Positions 23,583-32,999 are shown, counted from the first letter of the stretch. The stretch: DNA of 46,174 nucleotides from Methanomassiliicoccales archaeon (GCA_014361295.1 JACIVX010000002.1:1-46174); one strand, 5' to 3'. Notes: a model not told the origin generated them from the sequence alone. Made by a program: numbers and translations.

Positions 23583-24497
23583 ATGACCCACCACTACGGC
23601 TACGCAAGTGCCCTCCTCGCAGCTCTCTTATTCGGGATGAGCTCGACCCTGAACAAAATATCCCTCAGGGACGTCCACCCGATGATCGTGGCGGGTAGCA
23701 TCTACGTAACAGCTGGAATAGTTCTGATGCTCCTCCGTCTCACGCCCCTTAAAGATAGAATCCTTGAACGGCTTGAATCCAGTGTTAAAGCCCAGGAAGG
23801 CTTCTCAAGGCGGGATTTGCTGTTGCTGGCTTTTATAGTGCTTTTCGGCTCCTTTCTGGCGCCGCTGTTCTTTATGTTTGGGCTTTATAGAACGACTGCA
23901 GTCAATGCATCCCTCCTGCTCAACACTGAAACGCTGTTTACGGTGTTGATCGCCCTGCTAATCTTTAAAGAGAGGACTTCAAGAAGAGGTATTCTGGGAA
24001 TTCTTCTAATTTTAATCGGAGCCGTTGTTATCTCGACAGAAAACTTCGGAGAAGTGGAGTTGAGCAAAGGCATTCTTGGGAACATTTTAATAATCCTTGC
24101 AGGTCTTTCATGGGCGATAGATAATAACCTGAGCAAGCTGTTAAGTGTTAAGAGGGACTTGCTCCTAGTAACTTCACTGAAGGGGCTGTTTGGAGGAAGT
24201 GCACTGTTAGCCCTGGCCTCTCTAATTGGAGTCCCCTTTTACATCCCGCTCCAGAGCCTTCCGTACGTTTTAACCGTCGGTGCGTTCAGCATAGGCTTTT
24301 CTCTCGTGTTATTTCTCTTTGCCCTCAGAGAAATCGGTGCGATGAGGACGGGGGCAATTTTCTCAACTTCTTCACTCATAGGTGCTCTCTTCGCCTTCCT
24401 GGCTCTTGGCGAGAGTCTCACGGCACTGAAGGTCTTCTTTGGCATGATCATGCTTCTTGGAGTGTACGTGCTCTCCAGAGAAGAAATCCACAAATAA
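23583..24497 (+). CDS. EamA-family (DMT superfamily) transporter
   Basis: This 304-aa protein has ten predicted membrane helices in two homologous EamA halves (AALLFGMSSTLNKISLRDVHP and GLSWAIDNNLSKLLSVKRD mark the repeat starts). The family exports or imports amino acids, nucleotide sugars and other small metabolites; substrate cannot be predicted. The repeats end with the usual GE-type helices (IFKERTSRRGILGILLILIG, ALGESLTALKVFFGMIMLLG). The gene is monocistronic, with its own promoter and no partner. Confidence 0.9.
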   Translation: MTHHYGYASALLAALLFGMSSTLNKISLRDVHPMIVAGSIYVTAGIVLMLLRLTPLKDRILERLESSVKAQEGFSRRDLLLLAFIVLFGSFLAPLFFMFGLYRTTAVNASLLLNTETLFTVLIALLIFKERTSRRGILGILLILIGAVVISTENFGEVELSKGILGNILIILAGLSWAIDNNLSKLLSVKRDLLLVTSLKGLFGGSALLALASLIGVPFYIPLQSLPYVLTVGAFSIGFSLVLFLFALREIGAMRTGAIFSTSSLIGALFAFLALGESLTALKVFFGMIMLLGVYVLSREEIHK

Positions 24498-24529
24498 CTG
24501 CTTTTTGAAGGCAGAAGAACTATCCGGGG

Positions 24530-25135
24530 TTAGAACGGCTTCACCATTCTGTAGAACCTGTATTTTTTGCCTTCAAGCTCAATCTCGTGCTCCCTCTCGA
24601 TGGTGTAGCCGAGCTTTTTGTAAACCGTTATCGCCACCTCATTGTCGACCTCAACGTCCAGGGCGAGCTTCTTAGCCTTGCTTTCCCTGGCAAGCTCTTC
24701 CGCCTTCAGCATCAGAGCCTTTCCTATTTTCCTCCCCCGGAAGTCTGGATAGACCGCTATGTTGCTGATGTAGTAACCGCCCTTCTCAAGCCTTCCACTC
24801 CCAGAGATGGAGCTTATGAAGGCTGGAAGTTGCCTGAGGAAGTCGAAGCCGAGGATCTTCATCATGAGCCAGCCAGTATTGCCTTTTTCTTCATTCTTCG
24901 CCTTCCAGTCGTAGCTTAGGAGCATTCCGGCTATTCTCCCTCCGAACTTCGCAAAAACGACGTGTTTATGGCTGAAAAGATTCCCCTTTTCGAGGAAAGC
25001 CCTCACAAAGAACTTCTTGAACTTTTTTCCCAGGAGGTCTGGAAAAAACTCCGGAGCTGAGATGCGCATGAGCTCTGCGAAGTGTTCGGCTTCTTCCGGC
25101 GTTCCTTCGGCAGGTTTGATAACAATCTCTGACAT
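24530..25135 (-). CDS. GNAT-family N-acetyltransferase
   Basis: This protein of about 201 aa has a GNAT fold. Motif A reads YISNIAVYPDFRGRKIGKAL with the acetyl-CoA loop (R-G-R-K-I-G). The later strand-helix DVEVDNEVAITVYKKLGY is typical of the family, and AKFGGRIAGMLLSYD forms the earlier strand pair. ATG 25135 is preferred: a TTTAAATA-like box lies about 30 bases upstream, suggesting a leaderless transcript. Acceptor substrate (protein N-terminus, polyamine or small molecule) is unknown. Confidence 0.88.
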   Translation of the reverse strand: MSEIVIKPAEGTPEEAEHFAELMRISAPEFFPDLLGKKFKKFFVRAFLEKGNLFSHKHVVFAKFGGRIAGMLLSYDWKAKNEEKGNTGWLMMKILGFDFLRQLPAFISSISGSGRLEKGGYYISNIAVYPDFRGRKIGKALMLKAEELARESKAKKLALDVEVDNEVAITVYKKLGYTIEREHEIELEGKKYRFYRMVKPF

Positions 25136-25196
25136 GGAACGATATTCGCGGGGCAATTATTTAAGCCTTCTGAAAAGGAGATAATCAAAAGGGAGA

Positions 25197-26108
25197 TTAA
25201 AAAAGGAGCTCCACCCAGTTCTCCCGCCTCTTCTTGTAGATCCTGATCAGACCCCTCTCCTCAAGGCGCTTGAACATTCTCCACGCGGTCGTCTTTGGTA
25301 TGTTGAGCATCTTCTTCATCTCTGCCTGAGGCGCTTTGCCTCCCCTGTCGTAGAGATACAGCAAAACTCTCATTTCGTCTCTTGAGAGATCCATCTCTTC
25401 GATTTTCTTCTGGAACTCTTCTCTGTTTAATGGTAGGGAGAAGCTGCTTGTAGAACTTTCTGACGGCTGCTTCTTGATTAATAAATACCCTCCAGCGATC
25501 AGTATTGCTAAGATCGGTATTGCATAAAAGAGCCATTTTGTGTTTGTTTCTTGCTGTACTCCTTGTTGGGGTGGACTTGGGGGATTGCTTTCGACTTCTG
25601 TTCCTAAAGTAGCAGAGGAAGGATTTCTTTCGATTACGTATGAAACGCTGATGTTTCCGGGGGGCATTACAAGTTTGTTCTTGTCGATTTTAAGGGGAAC
25701 TGAATTTAACCCGACTATCACGGCATTTTCAGGGAAAACAATCGTTACTGGGACTTCGGAAGTTAAATTAATACTCCAAAGCGGACCATCTTTAGATGTC
25801 AAATCAGGAGTGTAGTAAGTAACTAGGATATTAGTAACATTCTCAAAATAAATGAACAAGATAGAGTTATTCAACTTATACAAGAGGGGTTCATTATTTT
25901 CGTCTCTAACCATTAGGCCCTTAACGTTTCCTCCTATTAGGGGAACGTCTACCACCACAGTATATTCATCGGGAGTTATTATTTGGGTAACTTTTACATA
26001 CCCATCTTCATACACGGCAAGTTCTATGTTCTCTACTGTATATTGGGCTAAAGTAAGGGGTGAAAAAACAAAAAGCAAGAGTATGCTGACTACAAGCTTC
26101 CTGTTCAC
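25197..26108 (-). CDS. Membrane-anchored winged-helix regulator
   Basis: This protein of about 303 aa has a signal segment (KLVVSILLLFVFSPLTLAQ), an exported beta-rich domain of about 150 residues, a Pro/Gln linker, one membrane helix (LFYAIPILAILIAGGYLLI), and a cytoplasmic winged helix. The last reads LSRDEMRVLLYLYDRGGKAP, then QAEMKKMLNIPKTTAWRMFK and LEERGLIRI. GTG 26108 is chosen because GGAGGG lies seven bases upstream; an ATG at 26123 precedes that site. It follows the exported Glu/Lys-rich protein gene in one operon. The design implies direct signalling from envelope to DNA; the ligand is unknown. Confidence 0.8.
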   Translation of the reverse strand: MNRKLVVSILLLFVFSPLTLAQYTVENIELAVYEDGYVKVTQIITPDEYTVVVDVPLIGGNVKGLMVRDENNEPLLYKLNNSILFIYFENVTNILVTYYTPDLTSKDGPLWSINLTSEVPVTIVFPENAVIVGLNSVPLKIDKNKLVMPPGNISVSYVIERNPSSATLGTEVESNPPSPPQQGVQQETNTKWLFYAIPILAILIAGGYLLIKKQPSESSTSSFSLPLNREEFQKKIEEMDLSRDEMRVLLYLYDRGGKAPQAEMKKMLNIPKTTAWRMFKRLEERGLIRIYKKRRENWVELLF

Positions 26109-26129
26109 TTGAAATCCCTCCATATGTTA

Positions 26130-27485
26130 TTAATTGTCCTCTTCCTCTTTTTCAGGCTCGTTGGATTCATCATTTTTTGGGAAGTTATATTCCTCCCAAT
26201 TTTCTCTCCAATTTTCTGTATAGTTCTCTTCATGTTCTTCTTTCTCTTCTTCATGATCTTCTTCCCATTTTTCCGTGTAGTTTCCTCCATGGTTTTTATC
26301 TTTCTCTTCTTCCCATTCATACTCCTTTTTGTACTCGTCATTTTCCTCATACTCTTTATGATCTTCTTTTTCACTCTCCCATTCTCCTCGCTCACAGTAC
26401 TTCTCATAATGCTCTTTCTCGCCCTGTTCTCTATATTCCTCGCAGTATTCCTTCAAGTACTCCTCGTAAAATTCTTCCCGAACCTCTTTGATTTCTTTTA
26501 CAATGTCCCTGAGCTCTTCATTGATTTCTTTTATTAGCTCTAGGGCTTCGTCATATTCTCCTTCTTTTATGAGGTTGTTGACCTCTTCCACAATGCCCTT
26601 GAGTTCTTCTTGGTAATCTTTCAGGATATCCCTAATTTCTTCTTCATACCCTGGAGGATAGGTAACATTGGAAATTTGAGTCAGGTTTTCAATCATGTTC
26701 ATGAGTTCAATCGTTTTGTTTAGTTGCACGTTCAGCTTGGAGACAAATACTATTGAGATTTCATCGGCTTTCATTGAGAGCATTTGTGGGATTAAATCTT
26801 CTTCAATTGCTTCACTCAGCTTTTCTCTGAGGTCTTCAGCAAGCTTGAGGTCTTCATTGAGTGCGGTAAGATTTCCGTTGGTTATGTCAATCTCAACTTT
26901 TTCGTAAGCTTCTGCTGTTTGGTTATATAATTCAAGGAAAAGTGAGACATCTATTCCCAACTGCGATGCCTCATTTAGGATCTCCCCTACATAGGAGAGG
27001 TACTCTTGTGCCCTTCTAAGTTCTTGTTGAGCTTCGATTATAAGCTCTTCGTACTCTTCAGTTTCGTTTTTAGTTGTCTCTTCTTCTGGCATTAGTTCTT
27101 TAATTATATCTCTATACCCCTCCATGGCTTCCATTGCAAGCTCTATTGCAAGTTGGTAGTTTGAGCTATTGTAAGCTCCCCATGCGGCTTCTCTGAGAGC
27201 CTCCGTTTCATTAAACTCCCGAAGAATTTCGTTGTCTACATTAAGGGTAGCGTTAATCATAACAGTAACATAGTTCGAGAGCTTCTCGATAATAAGCAAC
27301 AGACCATAAGCTTGCTCTGCCAGGCTCACATTGAGCGTAATATCTACAGTTACATTGCCCATTACTGTTGTTTCATTGTCAATAGAGGCTGTCTCATTTG
27401 ACATCGTCACGTTGCTTGCCAGCCCTATGCTTCCGAGCAATAAGAGAGCAAAGATTGAAGTACCAATCACTTTTTTTGAGATCAT
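26130..27485 (-). CDS. Exported acidic coiled-coil protein with Glu/Lys/Tyr-rich tail
   Basis: This 451-aa protein has a Sec signal peptide (IGTSIFALLLLGSIGLAS) and many N-x-S/T sequons near the mature N-terminus. Long amphipathic helices follow (QQELRRAQEYLSYVGEILNE, EELRDIVKEIKEVREEFYEE). About 100 residues at the C-terminus are almost all E, K, Y, H, N and W, with EENYTENW-type repeats. No known domain was recognised. The tail could be disordered and cation-binding. The membrane regulator gene follows 21 bases later, so the two products may act together. Confidence 0.75.
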   Translation of the reverse strand: MISKKVIGTSIFALLLLGSIGLASNVTMSNETASIDNETTVMGNVTVDITLNVSLAEQAYGLLLIIEKLSNYVTVMINATLNVDNEILREFNETEALREAAWGAYNSSNYQLAIELAMEAMEGYRDIIKELMPEEETTKNETEEYEELIIEAQQELRRAQEYLSYVGEILNEASQLGIDVSLFLELYNQTAEAYEKVEIDITNGNLTALNEDLKLAEDLREKLSEAIEEDLIPQMLSMKADEISIVFVSKLNVQLNKTIELMNMIENLTQISNVTYPPGYEEEIRDILKDYQEELKGIVEEVNNLIKEGEYDEALELIKEINEELRDIVKEIKEVREEFYEEYLKEYCEEYREQGEKEHYEKYCERGEWESEKEDHKEYEENDEYKKEYEWEEEKDKNHGGNYTEKWEEDHEEEKEEHEENYTENWRENWEEYNFPKNDESNEPEKEEEDN

Positions 27486-27515
27486 GTTTTCTCACCTCAA
27501 TTATACGTGGGAGGT

Positions 27516-27527
27516 CTTTATATTTTA
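27516..27527 (-). promoter_or_regulatory. TATA box of the exported coiled-coil protein operon
   Basis: On the minus strand AAAATATAAAG lies about 32-42 bases upstream of the ATG at 27485, with GAGGTGAG between as ribosome binding site. This is a normal archaeal promoter layout. Confidence 0.6.
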
Positions 27528-27683
27528 GGGAAACGGTGGAATTTAAAGGTTTCATTGAGTTTCTAGGAGTTTCTTTGAGCGAACAGAATTGTGCCATTTC
27601 TGTGAACTTATAGTAGAATTTCTAAATTTGTTTTTTATAGTTTATTATTTTAGTGATAGTAAATGAGGGGATAAAGTTTATAA

Positions 27684-27707
27684 ATATTTGCACAATTGTT
27701 CAAATAT
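27684..27707 (+). promoter_or_regulatory. ArsR/SmtB-type operator over the metal-operon promoter
   Basis: Half-sites ATATTTG (27684-27690) and CAAATAT (27701-27707) flank ACAATTGT, giving a near-perfect 24-bp dyad with one mismatched pair. The layout resembles the imperfect 12-2-12 repeats bound by SmtB/CadC-type repressors. It overlaps the end of the TATA box (about 27678-27687) and the expected transcription start, so repressor binding would block initiation. The ArsR-type gene starts 13 bases downstream, implying autoregulation. Confidence 0.75.
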
Positions 27708-27719
27708 GGGGGTGATGAA

Positions 27720-28067
27720 ATGACAGAAATATGCAAAGTATATGAGGAACATATGGATAAGATACTAGAGGTTGAAAAGAAGTTACCAGAGGAGGAATTG
27801 ATTTTAGACATTGCAGACTTCTTTGATGCTTTGGGGAACCCAACTAGGTTAAAGATACTTTTTGCACTTCTAGAAGAAGAATTGTGCACGTGTGACCTCT
27901 CAAATATTACCGGTCTCTCAGTGTCTGCCATTTCACATCAGCTGAGGATTTTAAAGGACAGGAAAATCGTCGCTTACAGAAAAGATGGGAAGAACGTTTT
28001 CTACAGGTTGGATGATGAGCACATCAAAGATGTCTTGAAAATTGCATTGAAACATGTGAGAGAGTGA
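27720..28067 (+). CDS. ArsR/SmtB-family metal-responsive repressor
   Basis: This 115-aa winged-helix repressor has FFDALGNPTRLKILFAL, then the recognition segment SNITGLSVSAISHQLRILKD and the wing VAYRKDGKNVFYRL. Cys56 and Cys58 in ELCTCDL match the CadC/CmtR-type metal site on the DNA-binding helix, and Cys5 near the N-terminus may complete it. That points to soft metals such as Cd, Pb or Zn. ATG 27720 follows GGGGGTGA. The gene precedes a P-type ATPase gene by three bases, so it probably controls efflux. The ATPase is now truncated. Confidence 0.9.
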   Translation: MTEICKVYEEHMDKILEVEKKLPEEELILDIADFFDALGNPTRLKILFALLEEELCTCDLSNITGLSVSAISHQLRILKDRKIVAYRKDGKNVFYRLDDEHIKDVLKIALKHVRE

Positions 28068-28070
28068 GGT

Positions 28071-29141
28071 ATGCCTAAAAAGCTCAAGTTGGAAGGCCTT
28101 GATTGCGCAAGCTGTGCTTACGAAATAGAGGAAGCACTGAAAAAAGAAGGCTTTAAGTTTGCTCTGGTCAACTTTGCTACAAAAGAGGCCGTAATAGAGG
28201 AGGATATAGAGAAGGCAAAGAGAATAATCAAGAAAGTCGAACCAGACGTGAAGGTAATAGACGCTGAAGAGCACGAGCATGGCCACGAGCACCATCATGA
28301 TGGAGACGAAGACCCTAAGAAGGCGCTCTACTTCATAACACCCTCGCTCATGTTGTTTGTTATTGGAATCGTCTTGAGATACTACTACGACATGGACAAT
28401 GCCTTCGTGTTAGGGATCTTTACAATGAGTTATCTTCTTGTCGGATGGAAAGTACTCAGGAACGCTGTGATCAACTCAATACGCGGTAATGTATTTGATG
28501 AGAACTTCCTTATTGCGATAGCTACGCTGGGAGCTTTTGCTATTAGGGAATACCCTGAAGCTGTTGGTGTCATGCTGTTCTATGTCGTTGGAGAATTCTT
28601 CCAAGATCTGGCGGTAAATAGATCGAGGCGTTCGATTAAGTCCCTCCTTGCCCTGAAGGCCGAGTACGCTAACCTCCTTGTAGGGGATAAAGTTGTTCAA
28701 ATAAAGCCTGAAAAACTCAAAGTTGGGGACATAATTCTAATCAAGCCGGGTGAGAGAGTTCCAGTTGATGGTATCATTATCCAGGGAACTTCAAACGTTG
28801 ACACATCCGCCCTGACTGGAGAGAGCGTTCCAAGAACTGTTAGAGAAGGTGATGAGATCCTCTCAGGCATGCTTAACCTGAGTGGTCTCCTAAAAGTAAA
28901 GGTGACAAAAGAGCTCAGAGAATCAACGATTACAAGGATTCTTGAGCTCGTGGAAAATGCGAGTGCTAGAAAAGCTAAGACAGAGAGGTTTATTACAAAA
29001 TTCGCTCGCCGTTATACACCAAGTGTGGTAGCTCTAGCAACATTAGTAGCAGTGATTCCACCACTAGCATTTGGAGAGCCCTTTTCAAAGTGGGTTTATA
29101 GGGCTTTGGTTCTGCTAGTTATTTCATGCCCCTGCGCCCTT
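28071..29141 (+). pseudogene. P1B-type heavy-metal ATPase gene, 3'-truncated
   Basis: About 355 codons encode the first half of a Zn/Cd/Pb-type P1B ATPase. It has a heavy-metal-associated domain with CASC (C12, C15), a His-rich linker (HEHGHEHHHDGDED), membrane helices, and the actuator domain with DTSALTGESVP. The membrane motif SCPCAL follows. Directly after CPCAL the sequence turns into the antisense of the neighbouring copR gene. The DKTGT phosphorylation site, nucleotide-binding domain and last helices are absent, so it cannot pump. The frame continues to 29537 only as a shadow. The ArsR-type gene upstream was its regulator. Confidence 0.9.
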
Positions 29142-29708
29142 CTCCTTTGTCTTCTCCAGGTTTTCTCTAGCTTTTTTAAACTCCCGGAGGCAGGTCGGAC
29201 AGCAGAAGAAGTAGACCCTGTTGCGGTACTTGTAGACTATCGGCTCCTCCACGATTTCTTTTCCACAGTAATCGCACTTGAAGGGCACCTTTATTTTCGG
29301 TTTGAGTCTTTTTTCTCTGCTCTCAAGGATTGGCATTATTTCGAGGACTTCAACGCCCGTCCCCTCGATGACCCGCTTGAGATCTTCCATAGCATTGACA
29401 GCGACTTTTATGAGGTACTTCGTGCTTGTGAAGCGATTTATCTCGATTATCTCCTCGAATTCATCCATCTTTTCTGGCTTTTCTGTTCTAACAACAAGGG
29501 CGATCACGTTATGAGCTCTTTGAAGTTCTGGATTTAGTTTTATGGTGTAGCCTTCTATTATTCCATCCTTTTCAAGCTTTTCCAGCCTAGCCCTAACAGT
29601 CGGCCTGCTGACTCCAAGCCTCTCGGTCAGCTCGGATATGCTGAGCCTCGCGTCGTCCAGCAGGAGGTATATGAGCTTTAGGTCAAGGTCGTCCAGCCTG
29701 TTCATCAT
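29124..29708 (-). CDS. copR: CopR-type Lrp/AsnC regulator with TRASH metal-binding domain
   Basis: This protein of about 194 aa has an N-terminal Lrp-like winged helix (LSISELTERLGVSRPTVRAR), a middle ligand-binding-type fold, and a C-terminal TRASH domain. The TRASH domain reads CDYCGKEI, then FFCCPTCLREFK, with Cys pairs for copper. It is divergent from copA, as in Pyrococcus and Thermococcus, where CopR represses copA and responds to copper. ATG 29708 has GGTGAGGTG upstream. The last codons and stop lie in sequence shared with the truncated ATPase gene, so the tail KEKGAGA may have been altered at that breakpoint. The TRASH domain is complete. Confidence 0.9.
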   Translation of the reverse strand: MMNRLDDLDLKLIYLLLDDARLSISELTERLGVSRPTVRARLEKLEKDGIIEGYTIKLNPELQRAHNVIALVVRTEKPEKMDEFEEIIEINRFTSTKYLIKVAVNAMEDLKRVIEGTGVEVLEIMPILESREKRLKPKIKVPFKCDYCGKEIVEEPIVYKYRNRVYFFCCPTCLREFKKARENLEKTKEKGAGA

Positions 29709-29731
29709 TAACACCTCACCTGCCGATGGGT

Positions 29732-29775
29732 TACCAAAATATAAAAAACATTCGGTTGGACTTTACATTTTGGTA
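29732..29775. promoter_or_regulatory. Inverted repeat in the copR-copA promoter region
   Basis: TACCAAAAT (29732-29740) and its exact complement ATTTTGGTA (29767-29775) flank 26 bases containing AT-rich promoter elements for the two divergent genes. Position and symmetry fit a site bound by the Lrp-like CopR, whose family binds spaced inverted repeats and can loop DNA. Confidence 0.65.
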
Positions 29776-29811
29776 TGAATAATGCCCATAAGTTTCATCA
29801 CGAAGTAAATA

Positions 29812-32223
29812 ATGGTGGTGAGTGTGAGGATAACTCTTAAAGTTAACGGCATGACCTGTGCCATGTGTGTTAAAACCATAGAAATGGCCTTGGCTGAATT
29901 AGATGGTGTGAGAACTGCAAAGGCAAACCTGAACAGTGAGACGGTTTTCGTTGATTTTGATGAGTCAAAGGTCAGCCTGAGCCAGATCATCAGGACGATA
30001 GAAGAAGTCGGGTACGAGGTGATAAGGGAGCGCAGGGATGCTGTGGTCAAAATCGGCGGCATGACCTGCGCGATGTGCGCTAAGACCGTTGAGAACGCGA
30101 TAAAAGAGCTCCCCGGAGTCCTTGAGGTGAACGTCAACCTCGCGACCGAGACGGCCAAAGTGTCCTACAACCCCTCGCTTGTTGGTATTGAGGACATCAA
30201 GAAGGCCGTTGAGAGCGTAGGTTATCAATTCATAGGCGTTGAAGGAGAGGAAACTCATGACATCGAAAGGGAAGTGAGGGAAAAGCATATAAGGGAGATG
30301 AGGCGCAACCTCATAGTGGCCTGGAGCGTTGGGATACCCCTCTTTCTCTCCATGCAGCTGAAGAGGTTTGGAATTTATGTTGAAAACCTGATCTACATCC
30401 ACTTCCTCCTAGCCACAGTTGCCATAGCCTACGCCGGCAGGGGAATCTTCAGGAAGGCCTACTCCTCGCTCAAACATAAAACCCTCAACATGGAGGTTAT
30501 GTACGCTTTAGGTATCGGCTCGGCCTACCTGACGAGCGTCCTGGCGGCGTTTGGGGTGATCCCAAGGGAGTTCAACTTCTTCGAGGCGAGCGTCCTCCTT
30601 ATGGGGTTCCTACTGCTCGGACGCTACCTTGAGGCGAGGGCAAAGGGACGGACGAGCGAGGCAATAAAGAAGCTCATGGGACTCCAGGCGAAGAAGGCAA
30701 CCGTCCTGAGGGGCGGGAAGGAGATCGAAGTCCCGATAACCGAGGTCAAGGCCGGGGACGTGGTAATCGTAAAGCCTGGCGAAAGGATTCCAGTCGATGG
30801 AGTTGTCATCGAAGGGGAGAGCTACGTTGACGAGTCAATGATAACCGGCGAGCCCATTCCTAACTTAAAAAAGGCTGGAGATAAGGTCATCGGAGGAACC
30901 ATAAACAAGAACTCCGTCCTTAAGGTTAAAGCGGAAAAAGTTGGAAGGGATACGCTCTTAGCTCAGATAATAAGGCTTGTGGAGGAGGCGCAGAACACCA
31001 AACCTCCAGTCCAGAGGTTGGCTGATACGGTGGTGACCTACTTCATCCCGGCGGTGCTCACAATAGCTCTTCTCTCCTTCGCCTACTGGTACTTCATGGC
31101 AGGCAAGCCCCTGGTGTTCGCCTTCACGACTTTGCTGAGCGTCATCGTCATAGCGTGCCCCTGTGCCTTTGGATTAGCCACCCCGACGGCTCTGACTGTC
31201 GGCATAGGCAAGGGCGCCGAGATGGGGATACTCATCAAGAACGGCGAGGCCCTTGAGATAGCGAGGAAAGCAACGGTAGTGCTCTTCGACAAGACCGGGA
31301 CGCTCACGAAGGGGAAGCCCGAGGTCACGGACGTGATAGCCTTCGGCATGGACGAAAGGGAGCTCCTGAAACTGGTGGCCTCGGCGGAGAAGCGCTCGGA
31401 GCACCCCCTTGGAGAGGCCATAGTGAGGAAGGCCGAGGAGCTGGGGATAGAGGTGGAAGAGCCGGAGGAGTTTGAGGCGATCACCGGAAAAGGCGTCAGG
31501 GCCAGAGTCCGCGGAAGAGAGGTTTTGGCAGGGAACAGGAGGCTTTTCGCTGAAAGCGGCCGCTCAATAGAGGGCATCGAGGAAGTCCTTCACAGGCTGG
31601 AAAACGAGGCGAAGACCGCGATAATAGTGGCTGTGGACGGCAGAACCGCCGGCGTGATTGGGGTTGCTGACACGATAAAGGAGGGCGCCAAGGAGGCCAT
31701 TGAGGAGCTGCACAGGATGGGCAAGAAGGTCGGCATGATAACCGGCGACAACAGAAGGACTGCCAAAGCGATTGGAAAGGCCCTCGGCGTGGACTACGTT
31801 CTCGCTGAGGTTCTGCCCGGCGATAAGGCCAGCGAGGTCAAGAAGCTCCAGGAAAAGGGAGAAACCGTCATCTTCGTGGGGGACGGGATTAACGACGCCC
31901 CAGCACTGGCCCAGGCGGATGTGGGGATAGCGGTTGGAAACGCCACGGACATAGCGATGGAGAGCGGCGACATAGTGCTCGTGAGGAACGACCCGAGGGA
32001 CGTCGTGAGGGCCATAAAGCTCAGCCAGAAGACGCTTTCAAAGATAAAGCAGAACATATTCTGGGCGATGTTCTACAACACCATACTGATACCCTTCGCG
32101 GCCGGGCTGGCCTACGTGCTCTTCGGCGTCCAGTTCCGGCCCGAGTGGGCCGCCGGGGCCATGAGCCTTAGCAGTGTCAGCGTGGTCACGAACTCGCTTA
32201 TGCTTAAGCGCGTTAATATCTGA
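29812..32223 (+). CDS. copA: Copper-exporting P1B-type ATPase CopA
   Basis: This 803-aa ATPase exports Cu(I). Two N-terminal metal-binding domains carry GMTCAMC (C16/C19 and C86/C89). Eight membrane helices follow, with the actuator segment DESMITGEP, the ion site CPCAFG (C449-P-C451), the phosphorylation site D493 in DKTGTLT, HPLGEAI of the nucleotide-binding domain, and [10 protein letters not shown]. The start may be ATG 29812 or GTG 29824; GGTGGTGAG lies between the two. Its GC-rich third positions contrast with the AT-richer island to the left, so the copR-copA block may have a different history. Confidence 0.95.
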   Translation: MVVSVRITLKVNGMTCAMCVKTIEMALAELDGVRTAKANLNSETVFVDFDESKVSLSQIIRTIEEVGYEVIRERRDAVVKIGGMTCAMCAKTVENAIKELPGVLEVNVNLATETAKVSYNPSLVGIEDIKKAVESVGYQFIGVEGEETHDIEREVREKHIREMRRNLIVAWSVGIPLFLSMQLKRFGIYVENLIYIHFLLATVAIAYAGRGIFRKAYSSLKHKTLNMEVMYALGIGSAYLTSVLAAFGVIPREFNFFEASVLLMGFLLLGRYLEARAKGRTSEAIKKLMGLQAKKATVLRGGKEIEVPITEVKAGDVVIVKPGERIPVDGVVIEGESYVDESMITGEPIPNLKKAGDKVIGGTINKNSVLKVKAEKVGRDTLLAQIIRLVEEAQNTKPPVQRLADTVVTYFIPAVLTIALLSFAYWYFMAGKPLVFAFTTLLSVIVIACPCAFGLATPTALTVGIGKGAEMGILIKNGEALEIARKATVVLFDKTGTLTKGKPEVTDVIAFGMDERELLKLVASAEKRSEHPLGEAIVRKAEELGIEVEEPEEFEAITGKGVRARVRGREVLAGNRRLFAESGRSIEGIEEVLHRLENEAKTAIIVAVDGRTAGVIGVADTIKEGAKEAIEELHRMGKKVGMITGDNRRTAKAIGKALGVDYVLAEVLPGDKASEVKKLQEKGETVIFVGDGINDAPALAQADVGIAVGNATDIAMESGDIVLVRNDPRDVVRAIKLSQKTLSKIKQNIFWAMFYNTILIPFAAGLAYVLFGVQFRPEWAAGAMSLSSVSVVTNSLMLKRVNI

Positions 32224-32266
32224 CAATCCTTTTATCCTTTGAAGGCAAAATAATGGTGGTGTTGGT

Positions 32267-32572
32267 ATGATACTCGAATACGATGGAAAGGTTGATTTCA
32301 GCAGTGGAAAGGTCGTGCTCTGGTTTTCCATTCCAAGCTGCCCGCCCTGCAGGCTGGTTGAGACCTTCATGGAGGAGTTAAGTGACGAATTCAAGGATAT
32401 TCGGATTATCCACGTACACGCTGAGAAGTGGGAAGACCTCGTGAAGAAATTCGACATTCTGAACGTTCCCACACTCGTTTATCTCAAAGACGGAAAAGAG
32501 ATCGGAAGGCAGAACCTCATAAGGACAAAGGAGGAAGTCCTGCTGAAATTCGAGGAGCTTCACAAAATTTAG
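32267..32572 (+). CDS. Thioredoxin-like protein with CPPC motif
   Basis: This 101-aa protein has a thioredoxin-like fold with active-site Cys25-Pro-Pro-Cys28 (SIPSCPPCRLVE) and the cis-Pro loop NVPTLVYLKDG. It has no signal peptide, so it acts in the cytoplasm, probably as a disulfide reductase. It follows copA by 43 bases, with its own GGTGGTG and possible promoter. It could serve general redox balance or reduction of metal-handling proteins. Confidence 0.88.
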   Translation: MILEYDGKVDFSSGKVVLWFSIPSCPPCRLVETFMEELSDEFKDIRIIHVHAEKWEDLVKKFDILNVPTLVYLKDGKEIGRQNLIRTKEEVLLKFEELHKI

Positions 32573-32642
32573 CTTCAAAGATATTTGAAGCTGTCAAAAT
32601 TCTTTTAAATTTTTAAACGGAGCGTATTCTAGGTGAAAAACT

Positions 32643-32999
32643 ATGAAAAGTCTGAAAGCGTTTTTCGGAATTTTGGTTTTGGCGATAGTTTTTGTGGGAG
32701 GGTACGTGATTAGCAACGCTAATGAGGAAAAATACATTACTCTAGAAGCCACTTTCAGAATGGGAGGAGCGGTTTACAAAGGCTATGAATTTGAAGGAAA
32801 TACACTCGTCTTTAAGTTCGATCGGAGTGGGGACTTCTTTACACAGGCAATAGAGACAAAGGAGTTCACAACAGATAAAAAGCTTTCTCCAGAAAAGGTG
32901 ATCATGGAGATAAACACCAACGGCAAAATAAAACGGTACGAGGCAAAATTAATTGAAGAAGGGGAAGATATAGCCATTTACAAAGCCAGCGAGCTCTAA
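32643..32999 (+). CDS. Small exported or membrane-anchored protein of unknown function
   Basis: This 118-aa protein has an N-terminal membrane helix or signal peptide (FFGILVLAIVFVGGYVIS) and about 90 exported residues rich in beta strand (YKGYEFEGNTLVFKF, GKIKRYEAKLIEEGED). No domain was recognised. AGGTGA supports the start. Its stop overlaps the stop of the convergent nitroreductase gene by four bases. Confidence 0.75.
   Translation: MKSLKAFFGILVLAIVFVGGYVISNANEEKYITLEATFRMGGAVYKGYEFEGNTLVFKFDRSGDFFTQAIETKEFTTDKKLSPEKVIMEINTNGKIKRYEAKLIEEGEDIAIYKASEL

Noticed and set aside
29142-29537. Continuation of the P-type ATPase frame for about 130 codons
   Set aside because: It is exactly antisense to copR, which has clear conserved domains, so the extra codons are a shadow and not protein.
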